64,000 nt of DNA. It comes from DATHZQ01 sp035458525. GTDB lineage: Bacteria > Actinomycetota > Acidimicrobiia > Spongiisociales > UBA5794. Shown here piece after piece: positions 32,114 through 40,217 of the stretch. Positions within the stretch are counted from its first letter, which is position 1; each line of letters begins with the position of its first letter. The notes beneath the pieces were generated by a model. It was not told the DNA's origin and did no database searches. It worked only from the letters and a program-made list of their open reading frames with translations. Position numbers and translations under genes: made by a program. Location: positions 88,282 to 152,281 of the forward strand of contig DATHZQ010000091.1 in the NCBI GenBank assembly GCA_035458525.1, written 5' to 3'.

Positions 32114-33103
32114 ATGATAACTGTTCTCAACAGCAAGGTCGGATTGAGACCCACTCGACGCGAGGTCCGCAGGCGCACCGAGCTCCTGGCATCGATCGTC
32201 CTGGTGGCCATCATCGCCGCGGCCTGTGGCGGCACGGTGGAAGAGGACGCAACCGCTTCCACTGAAGGTAACCCGGGGCTCCGCATCGTCGCCACCACCA
32301 CGATCCTCGGCGACGTGGTCTCGAACATCGTCGGTACTGATGGTGCCGTCGACGTATTGATGCCGCGCGGCGCCGACCCCCACGATTTTCAGGCCTCGGC
32401 GGCGCAGATTGCGAGCGTCAACCGAGCCGATCTCGTGATCGCCAACGGGCTGGGACTCGAGGAGAGCCTCACGGACGTCTTGGCGTCGGCTGCCGACGAC
32501 GGGGTGACGGTGGTCGAGCTCGCTCCCCTGCTCGATCCGCTTCCGTTCGGCGGCAGCAACGGTGCGCAGGATTCCGACGATCCGCACGTTTGGCTGGATC
32601 CGTTGCGGATGGTCGAAGGAGTACGCCTCATCGGTGCCGAGCTTGCTGCAATCCAGCCGGCGATCGACTGGTCGTCCGCCGCGGACGCCTATGCGACGGA
32701 CCTCACCGCGGCCCACGAAGCCATCGTCGCAAGACTCTCGGCGATCCCCGGCGAGCGGCGGCGCCTGGTGACCAACCACGATGCGCTTGGCTACTTTGCA
32801 GACCGCTACGGATTCCTGGTCGTCGGCACGGTGATTCCGGCCGGCTCGACGCTGGCCGACCCGAGCTCGGAAGCCCTCGCCGAGCTCATCGAGGTCATGC
32901 AGCGGGAAGGCGTTTCGGTGATCTTCGGGGAGACCACCCAGCCGGATGCCATTGCCGACGCTGTAGCTGCGGAGTTGGGGCAAGAGGCGCAGGTCGTCGA
33001 GCTGTTCACCGGGTCCTTGGGGGAGGCCGGCAGCGGCGCCGACACGTTGATCGGACTTCTCACCACCAACGCCGACCGCATCGCATCTGCGCTGGCTGGG
33101 TGA
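32114..33103 (+). CDS. Metal ABC transporter substrate-binding lipoprotein (ZnuA-like)
   Basis: The product of up to 329 residues is a cluster A-I metal-binding protein: a signal ending in AAACGG (lipobox Cys), RIVATTTILGDVVSNIVG, PRGADPHDFQAS, DDPHVWLDP and LVTNHDALGYFADRY, with His ligands at PHDF, PHVW and NHDAL and a final Glu/Asp in FGETTQPD. It binds zinc or manganese outside the cell for the ABC pair. ATG 32114 coincides with a Zur-like palindrome, and TTG 32144 with AAGG upstream is an alternative start that keeps the whole signal. Confidence 0.9.
   Translation: MITVLNSKVGLRPTRREVRRRTELLASIVLVAIIAAACGGTVEEDATASTEGNPGLRIVATTTILGDVVSNIVGTDGAVDVLMPRGADPHDFQASAAQIASVNRADLVIANGLGLEESLTDVLASAADDGVTVVELAPLLDPLPFGGSNGAQDSDDPHVWLDPLRMVEGVRLIGAELAAIQPAIDWSSAADAYATDLTAAHEAIVARLSAIPGERRRLVTNHDALGYFADRYGFLVVGTVIPAGSTLADPSSEALAELIEVMQREGVSVIFGETTQPDAIADAVAAELGQEAQVVELFTGSLGEAGSGADTLIGLLTTNADRIASALAG
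32115..32129. promoter_or_regulatory. Zur-like palindrome, copy 2
   Basis: TGATAA-CTG-TTCTCA is an imperfect inverted repeat (five of six pairs) just after the copy at 32091-32107 and over the first codons of the binding-protein frame. Two adjacent boxes between divergent metal-uptake genes suggest cooperative repression of both directions. If it is a true operator, the binding-protein start is more likely TTG 32144. Confidence 0.5.
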
Positions 33104-33130
33104 TCGAGTGCGACCGGGTACGGTGCTGAC

Positions 33131-33964
33131 GTGGATTGGCTGATCGAGCCGTTCGAGTTCGCGTTCCAGCAGCGTGCGCTGGCTGCAGGCTCCCTGGCGG
33201 CGATCGCCCTGGCGCTCGTGGGGACCTGGGTGGTGATCCGAGGAATGAGCTTTCTCGGTGATGCGCTGGTGCATGGCGTCATCCCCGGCATCGCCCTGGC
33301 GATCTTGTTCGACTTCAACGTCATGATCGGCGCCGCGGCGGCGGCATTCGTCATGATCCTCGGCATAAACCTCGTGCACCGCCAGACGACCTTCTCCGAG
33401 GACACCGGCATCGGGTTGCTCTTCGTCGGCATGCTTGCGGTCGGCGTGATCCTCATCTCCCGGACTGCCTCCTATTCGGGCAATCTCACGTCGATCCTGT
33501 TCGGCGACGTCCTCGGGGTGACGACGACTGACGTGGCGGTCGCCGGGGCCCTCCTCTTCGTGGCCCTGCTCACCTCGGCCCTGCTCTACCGGCCCTTCCT
33601 CGTCCTGGCGTTCAACGAGCAGAAGGCGCAGCTGCTGGGCCTACGGCCGGGGTTTGCGCACTGGATGCTGCTCGGTCTCCTCACCGCGGTCATCGTTGGT
33701 TCGTTCCAGACGGTTGGCACCCTGCTCGTGTTCGGAATGCTGGTTGGCCCGCCGGCTACGGCCGCCCTCATCGTGCGGCGACTGCCTTTGATGATGTTCA
33801 CCGCAGCACTGATCGGCGTGCTCTCCGTCGTCCTCGGGCTCATCGTGAGCTTTCACCTCGATACAGCGGGGTCAGCAACGATGGCATTGATTCCGATCAT
33901 CCTCTTCTTCCTCGTACTCACCGCACGCAACCTCACCTCAGGGCATCGAACCCGCACTGCCTGA
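33131..33964 (+). CDS. Metal ABC transporter permease (ZnuB-like)
   Basis: The 277-residue protein has eight or nine helices and the family segments VIRGMSFLGDALVHGVIPGIALA (contact with the ATPase), FSEDTGIGLLFVGMLA and TVGTLLVFGMLVGPPATA. It follows the binding-protein gene by 27 bases and completes the importer with the ATPase at 30817-31641. GTG 33131 is the first start in frame at proper distance. Confidence 0.92.
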   Translation: MDWLIEPFEFAFQQRALAAGSLAAIALALVGTWVVIRGMSFLGDALVHGVIPGIALAILFDFNVMIGAAAAAFVMILGINLVHRQTTFSEDTGIGLLFVGMLAVGVILISRTASYSGNLTSILFGDVLGVTTTDVAVAGALLFVALLTSALLYRPFLVLAFNEQKAQLLGLRPGFAHWMLLGLLTAVIVGSFQTVGTLLVFGMLVGPPATAALIVRRLPLMMFTAALIGVLSVVLGLIVSFHLDTAGSATMALIPIILFFLVLTARNLTSGHRTRTA

Positions 33965-34060
33965 CGGGCTCATCGCCGCGCCGAATATCGCGGTACGTGA
34001 TACATCACGACGCCGATTGCGGCGGAGCGGCGTTCGAAACGGGCCCGGGCTCGCCGCCGC

Positions 34061-34417
34061 TCAGCCACGCAGCCTGCGGAGCTGCGAGTCGACATAGCGG
34101 CGTGCTTTGCGCTGCCCACCCCGCGATGCGATCGCATCCTCGAGCGACTCGAGAGTACGCACCACCACCTCCCGCTTCGGCCGCCAGCCGCGCCGCTCAC
34201 ACTCGTCGATCCAATCGCCGAGCGTGCGGTGGCCGCGCTGCCCGTTGCACCTCCGGCAGGCGGCGACCTCGTTCTCCAGCCAGCTCGGTCCGCCCTTGAT
34301 GCGGGGTACGAGGTGCTCGGTCGTAGCGGCGACGAGACCCTGGAGTGTGCGCCCGCACCACACACAGGCATTGCCGTCACGGCCGAGGATCATTTCCATC
34401 CGCTGTCGCCGATTCAT
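34061..34417 (-). CDS. HNH endonuclease domain protein
   Basis: The 118-residue protein has a compact HNH fold: CVWCGRTL (18-25) and CRRCNGQRG form a zinc-binding pair of CxxC motifs, TEHLVPRIKGGP gives the first His of the active site and WLENEVAACRRCN the Asn. Stand-alone HNH proteins of this size are common in actinobacteria. They may be housekeeping nucleases or remnants of mobile elements. No restriction, phage or integrase gene is near. Confidence 0.8.
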   Translation of the reverse strand: MNRRQRMEMILGRDGNACVWCGRTLQGLVAATTEHLVPRIKGGPSWLENEVAACRRCNGQRGHRTLGDWIDECERRGWRPKREVVVRTLESLEDAIASRGGQRKARRYVDSQLRRLRG

Positions 34418-34493
34418 CGATGCCGCTCACTGGTCCCGTCCCGACCCAACCCTAGAAACGTGCGTTGCACTGCACCGAGTCGGCGTCATCGAG

Positions 34494-35321
34494 TCAGAGA
34501 TCGAATCCAATGCCCGCCTTTCCAGGCACGAATTCGAATGGCACGTCCCACTCTTCGATCGCGGCGGCGACCGCATCGAGCATGGCGTCGTCGTGGGCCG
34601 GATCGTGATGAAAACTGACGAGTCGCGAGGCACCCGCCAGCGTGGCGAGGGCTGCGGCATGGCGAAACGTGCTGTGACCCCAACCCCGGCGCGTCTCGTA
34701 CTCCTCCTCGGTGTACTGCGCATCGTGGATCAGGAGATCGGCACCGTTGACGAGGTCGAATCCGGACACCCACTCCGGATCGCCGGGGAAGTCGACAGCA
34801 CCGAGCGCCGGTTCGTGATCCGGAACGTAGGCGACCGTGCCACCGTCCGCAGTGATCCGGTAGCCGTATGTCAGCCCCGGGTGCACGACGAAGTCGGCCT
34901 GCACCGTCGCTCCGCCCAGTTCCACGGTTCCCGGATCGAGGTCGTGCACATAGACGTTGTCGGTGTCGCGAAGCCGAACCGGGAACAGCGGAGGCGACAG
35001 GTACCGCGAGAGACGGTGCTCCAGCGTGAATCGCGGGGATGCGGGTCCCCACAGGTGCACCTCCACGTCGGGGTCCAACAGCGGGGCGAAGAAGCCCAGG
35101 CCTTGGATGTGATCCATGTGCAGGTGGGTCAGCAACACGTCGATCCGCCGGCAATGCGCGAGTTCATCGCTCAGTCGCCGGATGCCGGATCCAGCGTCCA
35201 GCACCAATGCCGTATCGTCATCGATCCGCAGCTCGACCGCCGAGGTGTCGCCGCCGTAGGCAACCGTGTCGGGTCCTGACGCCGCCAACGATCCACGGGT
35301 GCCCCACAGCTTGACCCTCAC
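34494..35321 (-). CDS. MBL-fold metallo-hydrolase
   Basis: The 275-residue cytoplasmic protein has VKLWGTRGSLAASGPDTVAYGGDTSAV at its N-terminus, LLTHLHMDHIQGLGFF (HxHxDH at 66-71), a later YTEEEYETRRGWGHST, and a C-terminal VSFHHDPAHDD, a layout like RNase Z or phosphodiesterase-like MBL proteins. GTG 35321 overlaps the stop of the PAS protein gene by four bases, so the two are coupled. Its substrate might be a cyclic nucleotide or phosphodiester; this is inference. Confidence 0.85.
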   Translation of the reverse strand: MRVKLWGTRGSLAASGPDTVAYGGDTSAVELRIDDDTALVLDAGSGIRRLSDELAHCRRIDVLLTHLHMDHIQGLGFFAPLLDPDVEVHLWGPASPRFTLEHRLSRYLSPPLFPVRLRDTDNVYVHDLDPGTVELGGATVQADFVVHPGLTYGYRITADGGTVAYVPDHEPALGAVDFPGDPEWVSGFDLVNGADLLIHDAQYTEEEYETRRGWGHSTFRHAAALATLAGASRLVSFHHDPAHDDAMLDAVAAAIEEWDVPFEFVPGKAGIGFDL

Positions 35322-35710
35322 CCGGCTTCGCTCTCCCAGAACATGGCAACCACGCCGTGACGGCGACCCATGGCATCTACGGGGAACGCTGTCACCTTGA
35401 TGCGGCGCCAAACCCCGTCGGCGGCACCGAATCGAAGCTCACCGTGGGCGGGCCGTCCCGTGTGCATCGCGGCAACGATGGGCAACTCCTCAGCCGGCAT
35501 GGGCGAGCCATCCAACCGGGTGGTACCGAAGATCTCGCTGAGCTGAGATGCGTTGATCCGTCCGGCTTCCTCGAAACGCAGCCCCAATATGGCCTCGGCG
35601 GGCTCGTTGTAGAAGAGGAGGTCGCCGTGAACATCCATCAACCACACCGGGATGTCCAGGTAGGAGGCCCACTGGCGCAGCAAGATCAATTCGATCGGTT
35701 GTTGTTCCAC
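35318..35710 (-). CDS. PAS-domain protein
   Basis: The 130-residue protein is essentially one PAS domain: PVWLMDVHGDLLFYNEPAEAILGLRFEEAG is the first half, and VWRRIKVTAFPVDAMGRRHGVVAMFWE closes the beta-sheet. It has no output domain. It overlaps the MBL hydrolase gene by four bases (GTGA), so it may act as a sensor subunit or partner for that hydrolase; this link is inference from coupling. Confidence 0.75.
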   Translation of the reverse strand: MEQQPIELILLRQWASYLDIPVWLMDVHGDLLFYNEPAEAILGLRFEEAGRINASQLSEIFGTTRLDGSPMPAEELPIVAAMHTGRPAHGELRFGAADGVWRRIKVTAFPVDAMGRRHGVVAMFWESEAG

Positions 35711-35793
35711 ATCGTCCCGCTCTGCAGGTGGTCCTCAGGCTACGCCGCAGTTGCTGCCCTTGCCCGACCAGACCGCCCGCTCGTCGCCGAGAG

Positions 35794-37152
35794 CTACGTT
35801 GGCGGCGTCTGTTGCGATCTGCGGCCCGCCCCGGGATTGCGGTGGTGCCACTCAGGCAACGCACCGAGCAGCCATGCACCGAGGAGCGCAGCGATGGGAA
35901 TGCTCCAGTTGACCACCGCGTCCGGGGTCACGATGCCGAAATTGGCGATCGCCGCGGCAGAACCGGCTGTCAACAGCACGCCGGTCAGGACGCGTCGCCG
36001 CGTGTGCGGCGGAGGCGCCGACGACGTGCGCCATTCGAAGCGGGCGAACACCGCAACCAAGGCTGCGGTCACGGCGCTGAGCGCAGCCAGCCACAGCGGA
36101 CGCGAAAGCCACCACACCCACGTGCCCGGCTCCACCTGAAACACCACCCCGTCGAAGACGTTGAGGAACAGCGCCCCCACGAACGACATCGCCGTCAGGT
36201 GCCACAGATACACGGTCATGATGACACCGGAAATGGCAACCACAACGTGCCACGAGCGCGTCGGTTGCATCATGCGGGCCACGTGATGCTGGGTGGCCCA
36301 GATCCCACCGGCCTGCACGAGGCCGAGCAGGAACATCGCTGCCGTGGGCGGTGTCATGTTCGTGACGCCGGCGCCGGGCACTCCCACCATCGCAACGGGG
36401 TACCAGCCGACCCACGTCACCGCGACCAGCACGGCGAGCCCTGCCGCGAAGATCAGACCACCGTCACGGGCGGGGAAGCCGCCGGCGGCATCGCGGCGCG
36501 CCCACCAGTACCCCAACTGGTGCACCGCAGCCCAGACGAAGAGGAAGTTGACCCAGCCGATCCCGGGAACGTCGACGGCGAAGCGCAGCAGATCCACCGC
36601 CACCGCACATCCGAGGAGCGCCGCAACGCTGACGAGGCCGGCTCGCTTCCACCAGGCGTGGGTGAACGGCGCCAGGGCCGTGAGGGAGATGTACACGGCC
36701 AGGAACCAGATTGGGACGGTCGCCGACATCGCCCCCGCGTAGACCACCTCAGGAGCAACCAGCGGTCGCAACAGGACGATCAGCATCACCCAGACCACGA
36801 GCAGGGGGATGACCGGCGTGAACAGCCGACGGGTGCGAGCGGTGATCCAGTCTCTCCTCAGCTGCTCGCCGCGCTCGACCTTGCCGAGACCGCGGGCGTT
36901 GGCGTATCCCCCGGCGATGAAGAAGATCGGCATCACTTGGACGAGCCAGGTGATCCAGCCCGCATAGGGAACCCACTCGAGCGAGTTGAGCAATTCGATC
37001 TCACCGCTGGGTGTCAGCCATATCGATGCCGCCAGCCAGTGGCCGAAGACGACTACGCAGATGGCCGCCGCTCGCCAGAAGTCCACAACGCGGTTCCGGC
37101 TCGCCGGTGTGGCTTCCGCAAGTCCTCTGGTGTGATCGACGTACGACGACAT
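35794..37152 (-). CDS. Acyltransferase 3 family membrane protein
   Basis: The 452-residue integral membrane protein has about ten to eleven helices. The N-terminal RVVDFWRAAAICVVVFGHWLA holds the conserved Arg and His (RA...H) of acyltransferase-3 proteins such as OafA/YrhL, and VMPIFFIAGGYANARG follows. These transfer acetyl or other acyl groups to cell-envelope sugars or lipids. The C-terminus (WSIPIAALLGAWLLGALPEWHH) shows no SGNH domain. ATG 37152 lies behind GTAGGAGG. The acceptor is unknown. Confidence 0.85.
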   Translation of the reverse strand: MSSYVDHTRGLAEATPASRNRVVDFWRAAAICVVVFGHWLAASIWLTPSGEIELLNSLEWVPYAGWITWLVQVMPIFFIAGGYANARGLGKVERGEQLRRDWITARTRRLFTPVIPLLVVWVMLIVLLRPLVAPEVVYAGAMSATVPIWFLAVYISLTALAPFTHAWWKRAGLVSVAALLGCAVAVDLLRFAVDVPGIGWVNFLFVWAAVHQLGYWWARRDAAGGFPARDGGLIFAAGLAVLVAVTWVGWYPVAMVGVPGAGVTNMTPPTAAMFLLGLVQAGGIWATQHHVARMMQPTRSWHVVVAISGVIMTVYLWHLTAMSFVGALFLNVFDGVVFQVEPGTWVWWLSRPLWLAALSAVTAALVAVFARFEWRTSSAPPPHTRRRVLTGVLLTAGSAAAIANFGIVTPDAVVNWSIPIAALLGAWLLGALPEWHHRNPGAGRRSQQTPPT

Positions 37153-37281
37153 CGGGCCTCCTACGGCGAGCCTGTCACCAAAGGGACCACCTCGGCAATA
37201 GGGGGATTCCCCGAGGAATCGAATATCGCATCGAACCTGGGTCCGACCTGCAAGAATGGTCGGGCCGAGCCAGGAGGCACC

Positions 37282-37725
37282 ATGACGACTGAGCGCGCAC
37301 CGCACCTTGCGCGGAGCTACCGCCAATCCGCCGCCCTCCCTTATCGATACCGAGATGGCGATTTGGAAGTGCTGCTCGTCACGTCGCGCAAGCGAGGGCG
37401 TTGGATCGCCCCGAAAGGCATCGTTGAACGGGGCCTGACACCGGCCGCATCGGCGGCAAAGGAAGCGCTCGAAGAAGCCGGCGTCGAGGGGGACGTGAGT
37501 GAGCATGCGCTGGGCTCATACCGCCATTCGAAGTGGCACGGCGTGCGCAACGTCGAGCTCTTCCCGCTGCTCGTCACGACGGAGCTGGACCAATGGGACG
37601 AATCCGCCTTCCGTGAGCGGCGCTGGATGCCGGTCACAAAGGCGATGAGCAAAGTGGACAACTTGAAGCTGGCGCGCCTCATCGGACGCCTCCCCGAGTT
37701 CGTTGGTGTCGCCCAGCCACGCTGA
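37282..37725 (+). CDS. NUDIX hydrolase
   Basis: The 147-residue protein has a nudix fold with APKGIVERGLTPAASAAKEALEEAGVEG as box region. The distal KEALEEAGV half keeps the metal-binding glutamates, but the first box Glu is replaced by Leu and the usual Arg by Lys. The KWHGVRNVELFPLLV strand resembles diphosphoinositol-polyphosphate or dinucleotide-polyphosphate hydrolases. AGGAGG before ATG 37282 is strong. It is divergent from the acyltransferase gene. Confidence 0.82.
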   Translation: MTTERAPHLARSYRQSAALPYRYRDGDLEVLLVTSRKRGRWIAPKGIVERGLTPAASAAKEALEEAGVEGDVSEHALGSYRHSKWHGVRNVELFPLLVTTELDQWDESAFRERRWMPVTKAMSKVDNLKLARLIGRLPEFVGVAQPR

Positions 37726-37821
37726 CCAACCTCGGCCGGGAATCGATCACGAAAAAACTCGCACATCGACGGAACCTGTCGCGTACGCTTGACGCAGGAC
37801 ATCCACGAGGCAGGACAAATC

Positions 37822-38121
37822 GTGGCACCGAGTACCGCGCAGGTGACGATCACGGCGACGACCGGCACAGCAGCGACTGCCGTGCTCCTCTTCGCAACGA
37901 CGATGGGCGGCATGCCGGGAGCAATCGCCGCCATCCTGGCCATGTTCACAGCAGCGGTGACCCTGGGCCTTCTGGCATTTCTCCTCTCGGAACGCCGCGG
38001 TCACCGTGCGAGCGGAGCTCAGGGCGGTGATCCGGAAACGTGCGGATCCTGTGGGCGACGTCGCAGGCTGCAACGCGAGGTCCACGTCTGCACCGTCTGC
38101 GACGCAAGGGCGGTTGCCTGA
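37822..38121 (+). CDS. Small membrane protein with C-terminal zinc ribbon
   Basis: The 99-residue protein has two hydrophobic helices in residues 9-58 (TGTAATAVLLFATTM and AAILAMFTAAVTLGLLAFLL) and a C-terminal knuckle CGSCGRRRR then CTVC, two CxxC pairs 18 residues apart that should bind one zinc. GTG 37822 follows GGCAGGAC. An in-frame TTG at 37789 is possible. The role is unknown; such anchors with zinc ribbons can be parts of larger complexes. Confidence 0.55.
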   Translation: MAPSTAQVTITATTGTAATAVLLFATTMGGMPGAIAAILAMFTAAVTLGLLAFLLSERRGHRASGAQGGDPETCGSCGRRRRLQREVHVCTVCDARAVA

Positions 38122-38215
38122 AACGCCGCGGTGCGCCGTCAACGATCCCGCAAGCCAGACGACCTCCACGCCCGGCGCGTATCCTGATCGTGCCCAAACA
38201 ATCAGGAGGTGTGGC

Positions 38216-38517
38216 ATGCCCGAACCTGCGCCCAACCCGGTTCCCGGGGGGATGTCGACCGTGACCGCACATCTGTGGTTCAACGGCGACTGTGGCAGCG
38301 CCATCGATTTCTACGAGACCGCGCTCGACGCCACGCCCGGCGGCGACCGAGTCCCCGCTCCTGACGGCAGCGGGATACGGCACGCGATGCTGCGCATTGG
38401 CGACGCAGACGTGATCGGGTCGGCAAGGTGAAGGACCCCTTCGGCCACAACTGGGCGTTTGCCACCCACAAGTGGGTGTACAGCGAAGAGGAGATGGCGG
38501 CCGCCATGGGCGGCTGA
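38216..38517 (+). pseudogene. VOC (PhnB-like) gene with internal deletion
   Basis: ATG 38216 behind AGGAGG begins a PhnB-type VOC protein (TVTAHLWFNGDCGSAIDFYE, IRHAMLRIGDADVIG), but the frame stops at TGA 38429-38431. The family C-terminus continues in another frame as KDPFGHNWAFATHKW and SEEEMAAAMGG, ending at 38517. About 40 residues normally found between these blocks are missing. A deletion with frame change has disabled it. Confidence 0.65.
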
Positions 38518-38521
38518 GTCG

Positions 38522-39565
38522 ATGCCGCTTCAGACCACGGCAATCGGGGCGTTCCCGAAGCCGTCCTACGTCGAGCTTCCGGACTGGTTCGCCGGCGATT
38601 CGACGGCGGGCTCCGACGCGACGGTCGCAACGACCAACCTGGTGGTGACCGAGCAACTGGAGTCAGAGGTGGCCCGGGGCGTGCACGACGTCGTGAGGTT
38701 GCAGCTCGCCGCAGGCGTCGACATCCCGACCGATGGTGAGGTGGCGCGGGAGAACTACGTCCACTACCACTGTCGCCATCTCGACGGCATCGACTTCAAC
38801 ACGCTGACTGAGAAGGTCGTCCGCGACGGTACGTGGACCGCACAGCTCCCGACGTTCGTCGGACCGGTAGCGCCGCGCAGTCACTTCCTCGACGCCGACT
38901 ACCGCATCGCGCAGGCGGCAAGCGAGCGACCCGTGAAGATGACCATGCCCGGCCCGCTCACGATCATGGACAGCACCGCGGACGACTACTACGGATCGGA
39001 GCTGACGTGGGGCCACGCCCTTGCCGAGGCACTCAATCACGAGGTGGGCGCCCTCGTCCTCGCCGGCTGTACGCAGATCCAGATCGACGAACCCGTGTTC
39101 GCCCGCTACCCGCAGGCCGCCCGTTCGTACGGCTTCGATCTCCTGGAGATCGCGCTGCATGGCGTTCCGCCGTGCGTCACCACGACACTCCACATGTGTT
39201 GCGGGTACCCCGACAGGCTGGACAACCCGGACTACCCCAAGGCGGACCCGGAGTCATATGTGGAGCTCGCCGACCTCGTCGATCGCAGCAGCATCGATGC
39301 AGTGTCGTTGGAGGACGCACATCGCCCCAACCCGTTGCAGCTCTTCGAGCGGTTCGAGAGGACGACGGTCGTCCTCGGTTCGGTTCAGATCGCGAGCTCG
39401 CGCATCGAACCGGAGGACGAGATTGCCACACGAGTTGAAACTGTCCTGCGGGTGCTGCCGGCGAGCCGGCTCGTGCTCGCACCTGACTGCGGGCTCGGCA
39501 TGCTCTCGCCCGACGTCGCGGTCGCCAAGTTGCGCAACATTCGAAGGGCCGCCGACCGATTCTGA
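38522..39565 (+). CDS. MetE-like cobalamin-independent methyltransferase (catalytic-domain form)
   Basis: The 347-residue protein corresponds to the C-terminal catalytic barrel of MetE: TTAIGAFPKP start, VDIPTDGEVARENYVHYH, KMTMPGPLTIMDS, IQIDEPVFAR, and zinc ligands His224/Cys226 in TLHMCCGYPD and Cys323 in LAPDCGLG. It lacks the N-terminal folate-binding half, like archaeal and core-MetE enzymes that use another methyl donor. ATG 38522 lies four bases after the stop of the disrupted VOC gene. It transfers a methyl group to homocysteine or a related thiol. Confidence 0.85.
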   Translation: MPLQTTAIGAFPKPSYVELPDWFAGDSTAGSDATVATTNLVVTEQLESEVARGVHDVVRLQLAAGVDIPTDGEVARENYVHYHCRHLDGIDFNTLTEKVVRDGTWTAQLPTFVGPVAPRSHFLDADYRIAQAASERPVKMTMPGPLTIMDSTADDYYGSELTWGHALAEALNHEVGALVLAGCTQIQIDEPVFARYPQAARSYGFDLLEIALHGVPPCVTTTLHMCCGYPDRLDNPDYPKADPESYVELADLVDRSSIDAVSLEDAHRPNPLQLFERFERTTVVLGSVQIASSRIEPEDEIATRVETVLRVLPASRLVLAPDCGLGMLSPDVAVAKLRNIRRAADRF

Positions 39566-40053
39566 TCCGCTGGACCGCCCACTAGGGCGGCTTCGCTCTC
39601 CACCACAGCCTTGAGCGTGGCGAGGCCTTTCTCGAAGTCGGGACCGACCATGCTGTCCATGCTCTTGAAAATGCCCAAGATCCGCGTCATGAAGGTCTTC
39701 TTGCCAGTCATTGCCCACGTGACGTTGGTGCCGTCCGACGTGGGCTCGAGCGAGAACTCGGTCCGGTTCCTTGCCTTGAAGGGCTTGATGAACTCGAGCG
39801 CGATGTGGACGCTCGAAGGCTCCGTGGCGTCCTTGATCTCCATCCTCCCCTGCCCAACCTTACGATTGCCGGACCACGAGTACTTGGCCCCCGGCCCCGA
39901 ATCAGGGCCCGAGAACTTCTTCTCCATCTCCGGATCCATCTCATCCCAAGGGGACCAGGCACCCCAATTGTGGAAGTCGACGATGTGGGCGAAGACCCGA
40001 TCCGGGGCGGCGCCGATGGTTGCAGAACGCTGAACCGTGCACGTGTCGCCCAT
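39385..40053 (-). CDS. SRPBCC-fold protein with run-on C-terminus
   Basis: Residues 1 to about 158 are a polyketide-cyclase/SRPBCC lipid-binding fold (TVQRSATIGAAPDRVFAHIV, DFHNWGAWSPWDEMDPEMEK, GRMEIKDATEPSSVHIAL, PDFEKGLATLKAVVESEA). The frame then continues for about 64 residues across a hairpin and 181 bases into the opposite strand of the MetE-like gene. The family normally ends at ESEAA. A TAG lies one base out of frame at that point, so one extra C would explain the lost stop. ATG 40053 or 40065 may start it. Confidence 0.7.
   Translation of the reverse strand: MGDTCTVQRSATIGAAPDRVFAHIVDFHNWGAWSPWDEMDPEMEKKFSGPDSGPGAKYSWSGNRKVGQGRMEIKDATEPSSVHIALEFIKPFKARNRTEFSLEPTSDGTNVTWAMTGKKTFMTRILGIFKSMDSMVGPDFEKGLATLKAVVESEAALVGGPADQNRSAALRMLRNLATATSGESMPSPQSGASTSRLAGSTRRTVSTRVAISSSGSMRELAI
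39575..39590. terminator. Hairpin between convergent genes
   Basis: CCGCCC and GGGCGG pair around an ACTA loop, 10 bases after the MetE-like stop and near the expected end of the convergent SRPBCC gene. It may serve both directions. The T run is absent. Confidence 0.5.
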
Positions 40054-40217
40054 GCACCCGAACATAGCAAGCGAGGCTCGCCGCGTCGCTGCCCTGCGGT
40101 GAGGGATCGAGGCGGCGGCTTCAAGCACGCGACCATCCGAGAACGCGATCCGACCTTCGCCCCTATTCCACCCGGTGCGAGGAGCGCGATCGTGGGACGT
40201 TGCGATCCGGAGGTCGA

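Noticed and set aside
34061..34417. Mobile element suggested by the HNH protein
   Set aside because: No terminal repeats, integrase, intron structure or phage genes flank it, so a mobile element cannot be supported.
38429..38431. TGA in the VOC gene considered as a second selenocysteine codon
   Set aside because: Sequence after the TGA in the same frame is not VOC-like; the family end continues in another frame, and there is no SECIS-like hairpin. A deletion with frame change explains it.
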